From positions 41,319,135 through 41,383,134 of the forward strand of contig JAJKFL010000005.1 of the NCBI GenBank assembly GCA_021186555.1: a stretch of 64,000 bases of DNA, given 5' to 3'. Below, one piece after another: positions 10,558-22,780 of this stretch (within the stretch, counting starts at the first letter, position 1; each line of letters opens with the position of its first letter). The notes below the pieces were generated by a model. That model did no database searches and was not told the origin of the DNA. It worked only from the letters and a program-made list of their open reading frames with translations. This stretch comes from Reticulitermes speratus. Taxonomy: Eukaryota; Arthropoda; Insecta; Blattodea; Rhinotermitidae. A program made the position numbers and the translations under genes.

Positions 10558-13143
10558 TGCTAATTTCGTTTTCATCTCAGAAGTTTGTACGAGAGACGCA
10601 TTGGTATTAATACTGTTACGAACATGTAGAGTACGAATTTGTCGGCTTATGGTAGAACTTTTCAGGAAATTCCATCACTTTGTTTTTAAGTTTATTGTCT
10701 GTGGGGAAAAATATACCCGTATAACCGTCTATCTCACTCTGTCGCACAGCTGTTTCTTGATAAGCCGACAGTCCCTCACCTACTCAAGAATTTTCACGCT
10801 TTATACGGAACCTGAATATTATCCACAGCAGCCCGTCTCTTATCTCTGTTGTGAATCCAGTAAACACATTTACACCTGATTTCTTTGAAGTAAGCCTCAT
10901 TTAGTATGGTACGGTTTCCAAAGTGATCTTTACATATTAGGTGCTCCGACCAAACTTTTGTTGGCTACCCCCAACCCCCTCCATTTCTTATCATAAGGCA
11001 ACTTCCGTTATAAAATCATAAAAGTGCTTTAAGAGTGATATTCGTCAAACAATTATACTCGTAGAAGCGTCAGTCTTTTCGATATTTATTGTGAATTTAC
11101 AACAAATGTTTTAAGGTACAAACTTGTTATAGAGTATTGGTTTCACTTTAAACAACCCGGCAACTTGCCCATAGGGTGTGTCTGTGGTTTTGTTTTTGAA
11201 TTGTGAGTAAGCAGCAATTTTTTACGAAATGTTAACAAATTTAATTTTCCAACCGATCTGCTGCTTGTTTATTTTCGCGTTGGGAGCTCGGGACATGAAT
11301 AATATGTTGTGCTGCCCTCCGCAATGAGCCCACCTTCGAGGCCAGCTGCTGCCCACCCAGCATATTCCATTCCTCGCCTGGTGTTTCCACAGGATTGACA
11401 CCAAGTTATCTCATTATGGCAGGTGGAGGGAGTGAGAAGTCCAGGTGCATGGCGTAGCTCAGAAATGTTAAGGCACGGATTCTTTTATCAGGATGTTAAC
11501 GGGATGCTCTCCGGCAAAAAATGAAGTAGATGTTACAGAAAGGATTACGCAATAAATGCACAATAAATTGTTATTAACTTACTGAAATTATTGGAATGTG
11601 CAATTGATAGCTCTTGACAAAAATGTTGACGACAGTTGCTTAGAAATTCATGTGTTTTCCTTAGGTAATTATATGGGGATGAAGGTCTTAGTAGTACACA
11701 TATTGTGATCGATCGACTGACTGACTGACTGACACTGACTGTATAAACTCACGTCAACGTAATATCAGTATTTCCTGTTCCAAACGTGACATTTTTGGCA
11801 AATGTGTCTTCGACTTCTATGCTTGGCTTGGCAACGGAGAAGGCTTTCTGTCGCTAGTTGACCAAATTTCCATGGAGGACATTGCGTAATCCTTATTGGT
11901 TAAGATTATTTATAATAAGGAACAAAATGCTCTAAGCGAGAAACGCTGAACAAGTGACACACGGCTTCCGCTCAAGAGATTAGTAGCCCAAAATACTCTA
12001 AATTTAGGGTTCATAAAATTTTCAAAACCGAAGTTTGCTTTCGTCCAATCATGACGTACAAATGGCCTTGTTTCGCAGCACGAATAACATGACGTTTAGT
12101 GGTAAGACAAAGCCGCACTAATGATCGTCTAAACTACCAGTTTTGTCGAACTTGAGTTTTTAAAATGTTTTTGTTTTCTCATTCCGTAAGGGTTTGCTTG
12201 CGTGGAATTAAACCCGGCGTTGGGCTATAGTTGTCTGACGTAATATTTTGAAGGTGATGGAATTAAAAGGAGTCCTGGCGGGACTACTATCAGGCAATTA
12301 GGAATGTGAGAGAGGATAATATTAAAATCTGTGTTGAGTGAATAGGATGTGAAGTTGCGAACTGAAATCAAGTGATTCAGATTATAGTTATAGCGCGTGA
12401 TACTGTGGGAACGATGATGAACCGTAACGTTCCATAAGCCGTAGAATTTATTCAGCAGTCCAGCACCTATAGTAGCATTTGGCTGTAGATACTAAGGAAT
12501 CCGACAGATAATTTTAGTCTGGATAGCCGGTATTTGAACCCAAAGTCTCCCGAAGACGAGGCGGTAGATGGCAACATTCCGGTCGTCTTCGGAAGCTTTG
12601 GTGCTGTTCTTGTCTGCCTCGTCGCGACGAGACCAGGGAACAGTTAACAATAAAACTGGACGCCAGAACAAGTGCCTTAAAAGCCGTCACTTTTAAACTG
12701 AAGTCGTCGTTCAGCGAACACAGATGCGCGTAATTGCGACACTTGAGCGAACTGTCGGGCTGTGTAAACATTGTTTACCAGTTACGCACTATTGATTACT
12801 GACATCTCTTCACCAGATGGTTATGACAGGTAAAATTATGGTTTTAAAGTGATCGCCTAATACACTTCCCATAATTAACCAAAATAGGAAGCTCCACTTC
12901 CCATATATTTATTCCATTTTCAGAATTAAAAGTATTGTGTATGTTTTTCTTATTTATCGCGTGGTGCTACACGCCCAGACCACCTTTTACCCCTTGAGAT
13001 GAACAGTGTAATAGAGTTAATTTGAATATGTCCTTGGGATGGAGGATATCTCAATGCTCTGTCGTAGCAGTTTATCATCATCATCTGGAACCCTCAGTGT
13101 TTACGCATTTCGTCGAAATTATTTACGTGAATGGCTCATTTGG
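10558..13143. other. long stretch, only a GACT microsatellite seen
   Basis: A short (GACT)n run lies near 11714-11733. I recognised no coding remnant, SINE or transposon end in the rest. Minus frames at 11222-11404 and 12514-12771 are unassigned. Confidence 0.4.
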
Positions 13144-13310
13144 TTCCCCATAAGGTGAAGGTGAAATTCTCCCAGTGCACGCCTTGGTGGCTCATGGGGG
13201 AGCAGAGGTATAAATGCACTCATTCGTCATCTCGGTACTTCAATGGAAGTGACTCTTCAGCTTCTCACTCTGTTGACTTTACCAGCGGGGAAAGAGCACC
13301 AAGTTTTCAT
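13144..13310 (+). repeat. unclassified interspersed repeat R1, copy 1
   Basis: This aligns with 55735-55990. Shared blocks are CCCAGTGCACGCC, GGCTCATGGGGG, CACTCATTC and GGGGAAAGAGCACC. In one frame both copies read a similar peptide (DFTSGERAPS here, RFTSGERAPE there), which I recall as a peptide pattern seen in repeat-derived predicted proteins of many animals. Whether the frame was ever translated is unknown. No tRNA boxes were seen, so this is not clearly a SINE. Confidence 0.55.
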
Positions 13311-13599
13311 CAGTGGGGTTTGTCAGTGAAAATTCTAAGCATTTGTCTGTATGTCTGTAACAAAGACGTAACCCGTGCCGTAATGTCACAAGCATAAATT
13401 AAAATTAACAATCTTACTTGTTTACAAAGTCACCTTCTACATTGACAGATGTAGGACATGGAAAACGTGAGCTCGTATATTAAGCACTTGCTGTGAAGAG
13501 TCACCGCTTTCGTTTTTATAGTAACACTAGAAGGTTTTAGAACGAAGAGGAGTGCATCCAGGTAAGCGCAATGTGAGGTTCTCACAGCACGCTGTAGAT

Positions 13600-13770
13600 T
13601 CCAAGTCTTCAGGGATGTGACACTGGGTTGCTGGGTAAGTAGTTTTCGATATCTTCAGGGTCACGCAGTCCAAAAAGATGTGATCTAGTCTTGGACAGCT
13701 TGACCCTGAAGAAGAAGGTAATGCGACTCTTCGACCCGCGGCAACGACACAGCATCACGTGCCTTAAGAC
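13600..13770 (+). repeat. ribozyme-type repeat, family I, copy 3, inverted arms
   Basis: The left arm (about 13600-13663) reads on the minus strand as the family I sequence, and the right arm (13701-13770) reads it on the plus strand. The inner ends form a perfect 12-bp inverted repeat, TCTTCAGGGTCA at 13652-13663 with TGACCCTGAAGA at 13701-13712. CTGAAGA at 13706-13712 is the hammerhead-like core start; the GAAA element downstream is degraded to GACC. The inverted-arm layout matches other copies. Confidence 0.6.
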
Positions 13771-13795
13771 TGGGATCGTCGTATCCAAGTACGCT

Positions 13796-15593
13796 GAACA
13801 GACAATTGTGATAGAGTAAGAGGCTTTACCCTCTTTAGGAGTTACATTTGTGAATGAGGAAGTTGGCGTAACATTATTGTTGGTGTTATCAGCATCAGCA
13901 GGTTTATCGAGGATGTCGTCAGAGTGTTTGGAAGTGATTTCTGTAAAGTTCCGGTACTGCTGAAGTTGTTGTAATTACTGGTTATCACTTTCACCTCTGA
14001 CTTCTAGATAATTTCCGTGTCTTGTCATAAGCGCCTTGTACTCCGTCGCCTTCCTTCGTTCCCCGCACATCTGTCTAGTAGTATGGAAACATCTGCTGGC
14101 GGATGTTTCCGCTTTCCTTCCCGCGCTATGATGTCACTCTTGCTGCATCCGCCTGTACTTCTGGTAAAGTCTTTGCTATCGACTAATGGAGATTCTTCTT
14201 TAGCCCTTCTTTATAGTTTTTGTGTTTTCCCCCAGTGCGTTAACATAGACTGCTATAGTTATGTAAACTATAATTAACGTAAATTCCGTCCGTAATTCAT
14301 TCGAAACTAATCTTGAATTCCCTGCGCCTCTAGTACCTTGTTCACCCGTGTCATTATATAATTCACAGAACCAAAATTTATAACGGTCTTTGAAACCATT
14401 CTTTTGCCATGTTAATTCCGTTTGTAATTGTCAGTGACACGCAGCAGCCGATATGGTCTGCATTTAGTCTAATTTTGTTTGTTTATTTTGTACGCGTGTT
14501 GTGGTTTTAGTGTATTCTTTACAGACTTGTAAATTCTGCATCATTTTAATTGCGTTGGAATTATGTTACGTGTGAACTCAACACGGCAGGAGAAAGTGTG
14601 ATGACGTGGCATGCAGATATGCTGCAAATATCAGTGTACATATCAAATTACTGGATGCACCATATTTTCCCAAATTGAAGTCAGTTATTTCGTTTTTATG
14701 CCATGTATATTCAGTCGTCATTACATTAATACATGAATCTCCTGTCTCTCTCCCTCTCTAGGTAGAACAAAATTAGTTCATTTATATACGAGCTCGTCCA
14801 ATAATTGGAATCTACTGGAGAATTTATTTCGAAAGCTGTTTTGATAATGTATTGTCTGCTTCGGATCAGTCATCATCATTATAATCTTAGTCACTTGGAG
14901 GTAGTTGTGAACCGAATTTGATTTGGTACATTTTGCAAGAATCCTATACTATTACGGTAACGTTTGTTTGCTAAGTCATGATATACTCATCTACTGAATG
15001 GAACTAAAATTGTAATGTCGTGGAGCAATCTTGCACAGTTATTTAAACACCTGCTGTAAGCTGAAATTGGTAAGACGTTGCATGCATATATTGAGGTCTA
15101 CCATCAAGAGCTTCGGGAAGGTGAAGATACGTTTGTGGTGTGGAAGTTTAAACATCACAGTTAAATAAAACAGCAACAGTTAAATATACTCGGCAGTTCT
15201 TACGCTGGTAAGGGCGAACATGATGAATCACATTGTTGTGAGATTGTGATATAAAGAAACAAACTATATTCCTACGGAAATACTTGTATTTTGGCTTGCC
15301 TCTTATCAACCAAAGTACATACGTAAATGGAACATGTTTTTACATAGACCAGCATCTGGATACGTTTGTGAGCCATTGCGACTATTCCTCCCTTCTCACA
15401 CGCTATTTCTCTGAGATCCGTCTTGACTGCATGCTCTTGTTCATATCCAGTGTGGGTGCTTGCTAAAATTCGGCATGAATTTCTTTGCTTCTCATCTGGG
15501 CTATAAGGGCAGTTCATCGTAAATTCTACGTGTACTCTGTCCTAACAATACTAGATGGTCTGCATAAACTACGAAGTATCTCGTTGTTTGACA
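13796..15593. other. no recognised feature
   Basis: Non-coding sequence by eye. Small frames on both strands near 15272-15517 overlap each other and match nothing. Confidence 0.4.
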
Positions 15594-15889
15594 TTTCAGA
15601 TTACACTTTTTTTTTTAGTGAAGGGCCCCGCAGCAGATGCTACGGACGCACCGCAACCTTAAGGCTTATTAGTGTGCAACCCTGTGATGAAAACTGTTTT
15701 TTTTTTTCGTTTTTCCGAGTAATGGAGCACCGGTGGAATGAAATTAACAGGAGAAAACCGAAGTGCTCGGAAAAAAAACTGTCTCAGTGCTACGTTGACC
15801 ACCACAAATCCCACATGGACTGACCCGGGCCTTCGCGGTGAGAGGACGGCGACTAACCGCCTGAGCCATGGCACGGTCAGATTAAACAC
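15594..15889 (-). mobile_element. SINE-A copy 1, box B deleted
   Basis: Minus-strand copy of the SINE also present at 54174 and 63361. The 5' end near 15877 carries the box A-like TGGCTCAGGCGG and the 3' end near 15607 carries a T-run (poly-A tail on the minus strand). An imperfect TSD flanks it: TCAGATTACAC at 15596-15606 and TCAGATTAAACAC at 15877-15889. Compared with the other copies about 12 nt are missing around 15830, exactly the T-loop region containing box B. The Pol III internal promoter is therefore incomplete. The tRNA-derived SINE class is established; the family name here is mine. Confidence 0.8.
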
Positions 15890-17378
15890 TTATGGTAGGA
15901 TTGTTTCAGTCATATGTTTCTGGTACGACAAGTTTGTTTTAAAAGAAAACTGCAAGGTGAAATTCAAAAACCCCTAAATGCAAGATGCCAGGAGCGACTG
16001 GTTTGACGTCCCTATACGTTTATTAACTATGTTACATGTACTCAAAGAATGAAAGTTTCTCCCAAAATCTCATGGAGAATCTGTATAATTAGAGCAAACT
16101 GGTGAACAGCTACTTGATGTGTTCTGACGTTGCTACTGTGCCTTAGACAACACTTTATGTATCTACGCACCTGAACAATTAAATTCTGATGAGACACGAA
16201 AGCAAAGTAAAAGCTGCCAGTAAGAGGCAATTATAGGCGATAAAATTTACGAGAATGGGAGTCGTTAAGAGACGTTTGTGAGAGTCGCTGAGTTGTGGCA
16301 GTGAAATATTAATGCCCGTTCTTAGCGCCTTGGATGAAGCACAACGCAAATTACTGGATGTTCGGTAAAAATAAAAGTGGCACGCAAATGTTATATCAAA
16401 TTTATTTTACGGGTACCAACAAAATATGAAGCGCGTATGCGGCGCGGTAGATTTGAGATTATTACTTAAATGTATAATAAGAATATTTCAACTTTGTGTG
16501 TCTATTTCTTGAAGAAATACGTTACCAAGAATTCTTCGCTGGTGGCACGGAACGAATACACTAAATCGGCTGTCTAAATGAGCTCCGTTATTCCCTGAAA
16601 AATTTACACCTATAGGAATTCCCGTATTTTACGAAACCTGAAGTTTCATCACCGTTTACACAAAATTCTTCCACTACATTTTCTTGACTTTAATCCAGCC
16701 ACAACTCCACACGCCGTTTCTCTCCGATTTTAATATTATACTTGTTGTCTTTGCCTCTCTGTCCGAAATTGGATTTTATGATGAGATTTTAGTCCAGAAT
16801 ACTTTATGCACGTCTAATGTTCTACGTACTTGCCCTCTTATTTCATTGTCTATAATTAATTATCATAGAACAGTAGGTCATTTTCTTCATTTGCATCTGT
16901 TCTTTCTTCTCAGACATCTTCCTTCTTTGTTACTCACATTGTGCATTGCGGGGCCTTGTTCACGTTTCGTGTTTGTATGAACCGCTCGTACTTTGGTACT
17001 ATTTTCCATCTCAGAAAATTAAGACAATGCAGGAACAATTTTTCTGGACAGTGTGGTGTTTGACATGACCGCGACAGATACGAAATTAGGGTGACAATCT
17101 GCAGCTAACATAGCTTCCCAGATACTATTGTCGGCAGTGGTTTAGTTAATTTTAGCCATCTGGAGGCATGGGAAATATTTTGACATAAACAGTAACTGAA
17201 TATGACATTATGCACGGGCAGCTTTTTCCCCCAGCAGTACAAAGTTGGTATTGTTATGAACAGCATGTAGTTGTCGAATTCAACGTGCCAGTGTGTTTGT
17301 GGGACTGAGTCTGATTATGAAAGTGAATATATTGATAATTATATTAATATATTTGGCAGTATATAAGCCTGTGTGCCG
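15890..17378. other. no recognised feature
   Basis: AT-rich non-coding sequence. The frame 16684-16980 (plus, 98 codons) is Leu/Phe-rich with no recognised domain. Confidence 0.4.
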
Positions 17379-17651
17379 ATCCCAGTGGCCACGCGGTCTA
17401 TGGCGTGGGTCTGCGGCCGCTCGCTTGCTGGGATTGTGGGTTCGAGTCCCGCCGGCAGCATGGATGTGTGTCTCTTGTGAGTGTTGTCAGCTAGAGATAT
17501 CTGCGTAGGGCCGATCACTCATCTAGAGGAGTGCTACCGAGTTTTGTATGTCTGAGTGTAATCGTGAAGCCTCGATAATGAGAGGCCCTGGCCCACTAGG
17601 GGCTGTTAAGCCATAGAAAAGCAATAATATATATATATATATATATATATT
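17379..17651 (+). mobile_element. SINE-B, tRNA-like head, AT-repeat tail
   Basis: A tRNA-like head has box A-like GTGGCCACGCGG at 17385-17396 and box B GGTTCGAGTCC at 17439-17449, with a long variable region like a class II tRNA. A body of about 170 bp unrelated to tRNA follows, then an (AT)n tail at about 17628-17651. Head, body and simple-repeat tail are the standard parts of a tRNA-derived SINE transcribed by Pol III and mobilised by a LINE. Only one copy was found in this window. No TSD was identified. Confidence 0.7.
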
Positions 17652-17920
17652 ATATCCTATGTAAGATCTATTCACTCATTGATTCTGACACTTGGATATT
17701 TCCATGTACTGATTATAATGTCGTATTTTATTGAATGTTGCCCATAATTTATTGAATATGCAGCAGATTGTATTTTAAATCCACAACCATATTCCTCATT
17801 TATATCCAGGATATAACAGAATGAGTCTGCTATCGCTTTATAGCTATATCCCAGTTTAAACAGTACTTGTGGTCTTAAAAATGAGAAATATTTCTACATT
17901 GTATCTTAAAAATATTGAAC
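17652..17920. other. spacer before the LINE insertion
   Basis: AT-rich sequence with no recognised element between the SINE-B tail and the TSD of the LINE. Confidence 0.5.
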
Positions 17921-19514
17921 GCTTTCATGAGTGGTATTGTGGATGATAACCAAGAAATTATACCACCAACCTTCAATGAAATTTGCAGTATTATAAACAA
18001 ATTAAAAAACAACAAAGCAGCGGGGTCTGATAATATATGCCCAGAATTAATCAAATATGGTGGAAGAACATTGAAATATAAAGTGCATAGACTAATACTA
18101 AATATTTGGGACAAAGAACAGTTACCAGAACAATGGAGGGAAGGAATCATCTGTCCAATCTACAAAAAAGGTGACAGGCTGGATTGCAAAAATTACAGGC
18201 CAATAACTCTGCTAAACACAGCATATAAAATACTGGCAATACTGTTGAATAAACGGCTCATACAGATTATTGAGAATAAACTCGGCGATTTTCAAATGGG
18301 TTTCAGGACAAACAGATCAACAATAGATAATATATTTATAGTGAGACAGATTTTTGAGAAGTGTCATGAATACAATATCGAACTGAATAATATATTCATA
18401 GATTACACACATGCATTTGATTCGGTGCACCGGAAGAAAATATTAGAATGTCTAAAACAATATGAAGTACCATCAAAGTTGATAAAATTAATTTCCTTAA
18501 CGCTAGAAAACACAAAAGCGAAAGTCAAAGTAAATACTGACCTAAGTGGAGAAATCAAAATTGAAACTGGGGTGAAACAAGGAGATCCACTGTCTGCAAC
18601 TCTGTTCAGTATGATAATTGACTCAATTATGAATCAATTAGATGTTAGAGGGAATATTTCAACACGGTTAAAACAAAGTATTGCCTATGCTGATGATATA
18701 CTAATTACTGCAAGGACCAAGCAAGCTGCTATCGACACCTTCCAGAAACTAAAAGAGCAATCATATAAGTATGGGCTAGTAATTAATACACAAAAAACTA
18801 AATACATAAAGTGTGCTAAACAAACACACAAATTAACAGAACTTACTGTAACGGTACATGTCTAGAGCAAAAGAGATCATATAAATACCTTGGATCAATC
18901 GTAAACGGAGATAATACAATAGAAGAAGAGATCAAAACAAGGATAATCCAAGGTAACAAAGCATATTATGCAAACCAAACCTTATTTAAAAGCAAACTAA
19001 TTGCTAAGAGTTTAAAATTACATTTCTATAGAACGGTTATAAGACCGGTGGTTACCTATGGCTCTGAAACATGGGTCCTGAAAGAAGCAATGAAGCAAAA
19101 ATTGCTCATATATGAAAGGAAGATACTAAGAAGGATTTTTGAACCAAGTAAAAACATGGATGGCTCATGGAGAATTAAAACCAATGAAGAGCTTAATAAA
19201 CTAATAAAATTAAGAACATAGTAAACCATATAAAAGCACAAAGATTAGGGTGGTTTGGGCATGTGTACCGAATGGAAAATGACAGATTGGTTAAAAGAAT
19301 CTATAACTGGAAGCCTATATCTATACGAATGCGTGGAAGACCGAAGAATAGATGGGAAGATGATGTTATGGCAGACTTGAGGATTCAAAATGTCAAAAAC
19401 TGGAGAAACTGCATCCAGGATAGGAAGAAATGGAAGGATATAGTTGAGAAGGCCAAAACCTACAAAGGATGAGGTTGTCGTGCCTGTATAAGAAGAAGAA
19501 GCTTTCATGAGTGG
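17921..19514 (+). mobile_element. 5'-truncated LINE (RTE-like) with 14-bp TSD
   Basis: A perfect 14-bp direct repeat, GCTTTCATGAGTGG, lies at 17921-17934 and 19501-19514. It bounds an insert of 1566 bp (17935-19500) ending in a short (AAG)n tail. The insert holds a reverse transcriptase domain and a C-terminal region but no endonuclease domain, so the copy was truncated on arrival, as expected from incomplete target-primed reverse transcription. The clade is inferred as RTE-like from the C-terminal GHVYRM/GRPKNRW pattern and the microsatellite tail. The good TSD suggests moderate age. Confidence 0.9.
17935..19472 (+). pseudogene. LINE reverse transcriptase, truncated and frameshifted
   Basis: The reading begins inside the RT domain. 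In order it shows NKAAGSDNICPELIKYGG, NYRPITLLNTAYK, GFRTNRSTID, motif A (FIDYTHAFDSVHRKK, with the two Asp positions intact), motif B (GVKQGDPLSATLF) and the catalytic YADD motif C in QSIAYADDILIT. The frame ends at a stop at 18863-18865. The protein continues in another frame from about 18853 (EQKRSYKYLGSIV, RPVVTYGSETW) to a stop near 19219, then in a third frame from 19215 (RLGWFGHVYRMEND, GRPKNRWEDDVM) to a stop at 19472. Two frameshifts and no endonuclease make it dead. The family copies RNA into DNA at the target site. The in-frame codons upstream of 17935 belong to flanking DNA, so no genuine start codon exists. Confidence 0.92.
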
Positions 19515-19834
19515 ACGTTTTTGAGCGAAGGCTTGCAATTAGTGACTTTGACTTAGTGTTATTAATTTAAATTTATTTATTTATGTGTTTATAAATACTT
19601 TTAAACTGGTTGTTTAGCGCCCGGCTAATCGAAATTAAATGTTTCGTCTTTTATCCGTATTTATTCGCTCTTAGCAAACACTGATGGAATATATTTAAAT
19701 ACGCACAGACCATTTATCTCTTTTTCTCTTCCAATTAAATCTAACTCCTTAGAGCAGCTAAGTGTCATCTGGTTACTGAAGAAATTATCCGCCTCTTAAC
19801 AATAACCGGAAATTCATTATCGTATTCTCAACAC
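19515..19834. other. no recognised feature
   Basis: AT-rich flank of the LINE insertion with no recognised element. Confidence 0.45.
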
Positions 19835-19945
19835 CACACCATTGGTACCTGTCCTGAACCAGGTCAGTCAAGCCCCCACACTATTCTTGTTACATTTATT
19901 TTAATATTATCCTTTCATCTACGCTTCTGTTTTGACACCGATCAC
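19835..19945 (-). mobile_element. decayed LINE C-terminal tail (family L1a)
   Basis: On the minus strand the order CGTAGATGAAAGG, ATAATATTAAAAT, GACTGACCTGG and CAGGACAGGTACCAATGG matches the end of the tail seen at 6601 and 44232 (there coding [10 protein letters not shown] and QDRDRW-like). Stops and substitutions are frequent. Bounds are approximate and no tail or TSD was seen. Confidence 0.55.
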
Positions 19946-20900
19946 TTTGCTTTAGATTTTAAAGCAAAATTTCGTACTCGTTTCTCGTCTTTACCATACG
20001 ATGTACGCGGTTCCTTTTATTTCTCCTTGAATTGATCACTTTGTGAATGTTTTATGTGGAACATAAATAATGTGAAGCTCCTATTTATGCATGTCATCTT
20101 AGGGTGTATCGACGCTACACAAACGTCAGCCGTTATTATTTGTTGGTGAAAGAATCATATCGAAAGAACAAGCTATCGAAAGTCCTATTATTTGTTTTTC
20201 TGAAATTTTGGCTTTAAATGCTCTAGAAAAATTAAGATCCTCTAATGTCTATACATAGTCTTGATAACGGTAGTTTCAGTGGATTCTGCTTTATCGGCCG
20301 CATTATGTGTACAGCACGTAAGACCACAGTAGCTGGGCATTCCTTGGGGCAGCATCACTGCTTCATAGTTAGGCTCGTAAACACTGTAGCCATGGAAACC
20401 ACATTCATTAACCGACAGTGACTATGAAGCAAGTCTTGGATTATCTGGAGCTATTAGCACGGTCCGTGTGATTATGACGGGACACAGCAATAGCTGGAAG
20501 CAAACCACAGTCTCTAATGTTATGAATTCCTGACAGTAAAATGTCTTAAGCATACAGACTACGTAAAGGATACCGGCGCAAAGAATTCCTTTAAAATAGT
20601 TGCGGCATTGAACATAAGAATGCAGTAATACCTAACTGTATGCTTTAAATAAGATGCCTGCTGTAAATTTGTGCATGAAATCTCTTTGTGTTTTGCAGAG
20701 TCTAGCGGAGGCCTTATCGGACCATGCTGTATAGAAGTGTGATATGCCAAGATTACCTCCACACCAACGTATATTTTCCTCTGAATGGTTTAAAGCAGTT
20801 TGAACCGACTGCTTATTACGTGGTGAATTCGACCGGATTTCCCTTACGCAGAATAACATCCCTTAGCGGACACACGCCTACACGCACAGCTCATCCCAAC
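19946..20900. other. no recognised feature
   Basis: Non-coding by eye. Overlapping short frames at 20559-20918 on both strands match nothing. Confidence 0.4.
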
Positions 20901-21509
20901 GACAAATGCGAGCCTTAAGGTGGTACATCCTCGTGGTGTTATTAAATACAATTGAATATTGCAGTCAGTCAATAGAAAATTATATTCAGGAAGAATAAAT
21001 GCGACATGTTTCGGCTAAAAATGATTAGCCAACATCAAGCCTAATTACAATTATACAAGGTAAGGTATATTGTACAAATGCATTTCATATTTGAGATCTC
21101 AGTCTTTACAAGCTAAAGTACACGTATATTGTAAAAGACAAGAATTGTCTGAAATAATAATTTAAGTTCATAAAATTTTGAAAAATAATAAATAGAAAAT
21201 ATGACGTGGCTTCCAAGAATTCTGTTGTCTACGTCATGTTATTCTGTTTCTTATCTCTAACGTTTTTTAAACTTCAAGTTAAATATTTCAGGCATTTTTT
21301 ATTTTCTACACAGAACGTGTATTATATCTGTGAAGGTCTCCACACCTGAAATACATTTGTAAAATGTACCTTGTAAAGTATACTCCCTTCTGTATTCTTG
21401 TAAAAGACCTGATGATGGCTAATCATTTTTGACCGAAACATGTAACCTTTATTCTTCCTGAGTATAATGTTGTGTTGACTGATTGCAATATTCATTTGAC
21501 AAATGCGAG
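20901..21509 (-). mobile_element. inverted-arm ribozyme-type element (family II), 12-bp TSD
   Basis: A 12-bp direct repeat, GACAAATGCGAG, at 20901-20912 and 21498-21509 bounds a 585-bp element (20913-21497). Arms of nearly 90 nt are inverted repeats (20949-21037 and 21411-21497). Shared blocks are TGAATATTGCA, TCAGGAAGAATAAA, ACATGTTTCGG and AAAAATGATTAGCCA. An extension of 36 nt (20913-20948) lies only on the left, outside the arm. Each arm carries a hammerhead-like motif. The layout mirrors 59526-59878: on the minus strand the extension follows the ribozyme arm. No ORF is evident, so the copy is non-autonomous. Penelope-like origin is inferred. Confidence 0.75.
21405..21443 (+). ncRNA. hammerhead-like motif in right arm of family II
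   Basis: CTGATGA at 21409-21415, an extra T, a stem II GGCTAA-type strand, GACC, then GAAA at 21434-21437 with the palindrome ACATGT. The left arm carries the same motif on the minus strand with a better stem II (GGCTAA with TTAGCC) but a TTGATGT core. Stem I is weak here. Confidence 0.5.
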
Positions 21510-22629
21510 GCAAACTTAAGTTAAAGGATGTATTCCGGTAAAATACGCCGTTCTCCACCCGCTTTATTTGTTGCCTGTCATACTTTAACGGTCATTTGTA
21601 GCAGAATAAGCCTACTGTTAGCGGAGATAATCTCATTACATTGGCCTGCTACAAAGGGTAATGGATTATTCTTGAATGTATTGCGTTTAATTCACCGTAC
21701 TGAAAAAGTGTTTAAATGCCCACCGGCATTTCAATTTTATGACGTATAGGATTAACTGTACACGAAACCCCTCTTTTTAAAATTAGAAATTAAAATTTTA
21801 GTTCAGATTTATATAGCTGATGGTTTATGTTTATCTGATTCGAACCGACTTCAAATATACGCGACAGTTTTTAGTGTAGAAACCACACTTAATCAACGTC
21901 CTTTCAGCGAGTGGATGAAACATGGGGAAAATCGGGCAGACACGACCACTCTTATACGCGTTTTCTTCGTGTGCTTTGTGTAAAGAAGGCTCTTTGACGT
22001 AACGAATTGTAACAAGTTAGGAGATGTATGCGTAGCGTAACAATGCTGGTTGCATTGATTCCCTTATCTTGAATTGTCCAGAAACCAAGACTTTACGAAA
22101 AGTGTATTGACATAAAATGTTATTTTCATTTCTCTAACAACTTTCACTCGATAGACTTTTAAGTGCGATAAAAGCAGCACAGTTACGTTCTACATTGGTG
22201 CGGAAACACTTGTAGGTATTCGTGTAAAATGTTTGTTATTGCTATCTGATTTTAACCAAAATTGCAGTGTGTCGAGAAGTTTAGTCAGCTTCGTTAATAT
22301 TAGATTTCATGAAAGTATGTTCAGCGGTTCTCAAGTTGTTACACGCAGACAGAACGAAACTCGCACGTACATTATTGAAACTTCCGTCTGGAATGCACTA
22401 AGAATTGTTTTCCGTCCCCAAAACATGGAAGAAATTTTATGTGAGGATGTGCTGATATTTCAAACTCTCTGTGTTGTGTTCGGGAGGAGTCGAAACACAC
22501 CTAGGTTACTGACATCTTTGTTGCTCGTCACATTCCTTCTGAAGAATGCTTGGAATTTATTTCATAGTAACGTACTCACTTCGCTCCCAACCCGTTCTTA
22601 TTTAATCTAAATTTGTGATCGTCTTTCTG
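21510..22629. other. no recognised feature
   Basis: An open frame of 125 codons at 22233-22610 (plus) has no recognised domain and no visible coding signature. Otherwise nothing is seen. Confidence 0.4.
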
Positions 22630-22705
22630 TCGAGCACAAGAGCTGCACCGCCTGCAAAGCGAACATAATGTCAAGGATTCGAATCCCGCTCGAGGCGTAG
22701 ATGAG
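22630..22705 (+). mobile_element. tRNA-like SINE head fragment
   Basis: A box B-like GGATTCGAATCCC at 22675-22687 forms a T-arm-like hairpin, and a tRNA-like upstream half is weakly visible. No full cloverleaf was found, so it is not called a tRNA gene. It probably belongs to a SINE family different from A to C. Confidence 0.4.
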
Positions 22706-22780
22706 TGACTGCCTTTTTTTGCTTCTTTCCCTGTAAGCAGAAGCCTTGCTTATCAACGTAATTTTATTACGTGTCTGAAA

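Noticed and set aside
10346..10879. Long frames through the TAC/CTA tract (177 and 71 codons)
   Set aside because: The reading is poly-Thr, poly-Tyr or poly-Leu from a microsatellite, with no domain on either side.
17915..17934. Apparent start codon region of the reverse transcriptase frame
   Set aside because: These bases are flanking DNA and the TSD; the element begins at 17935.
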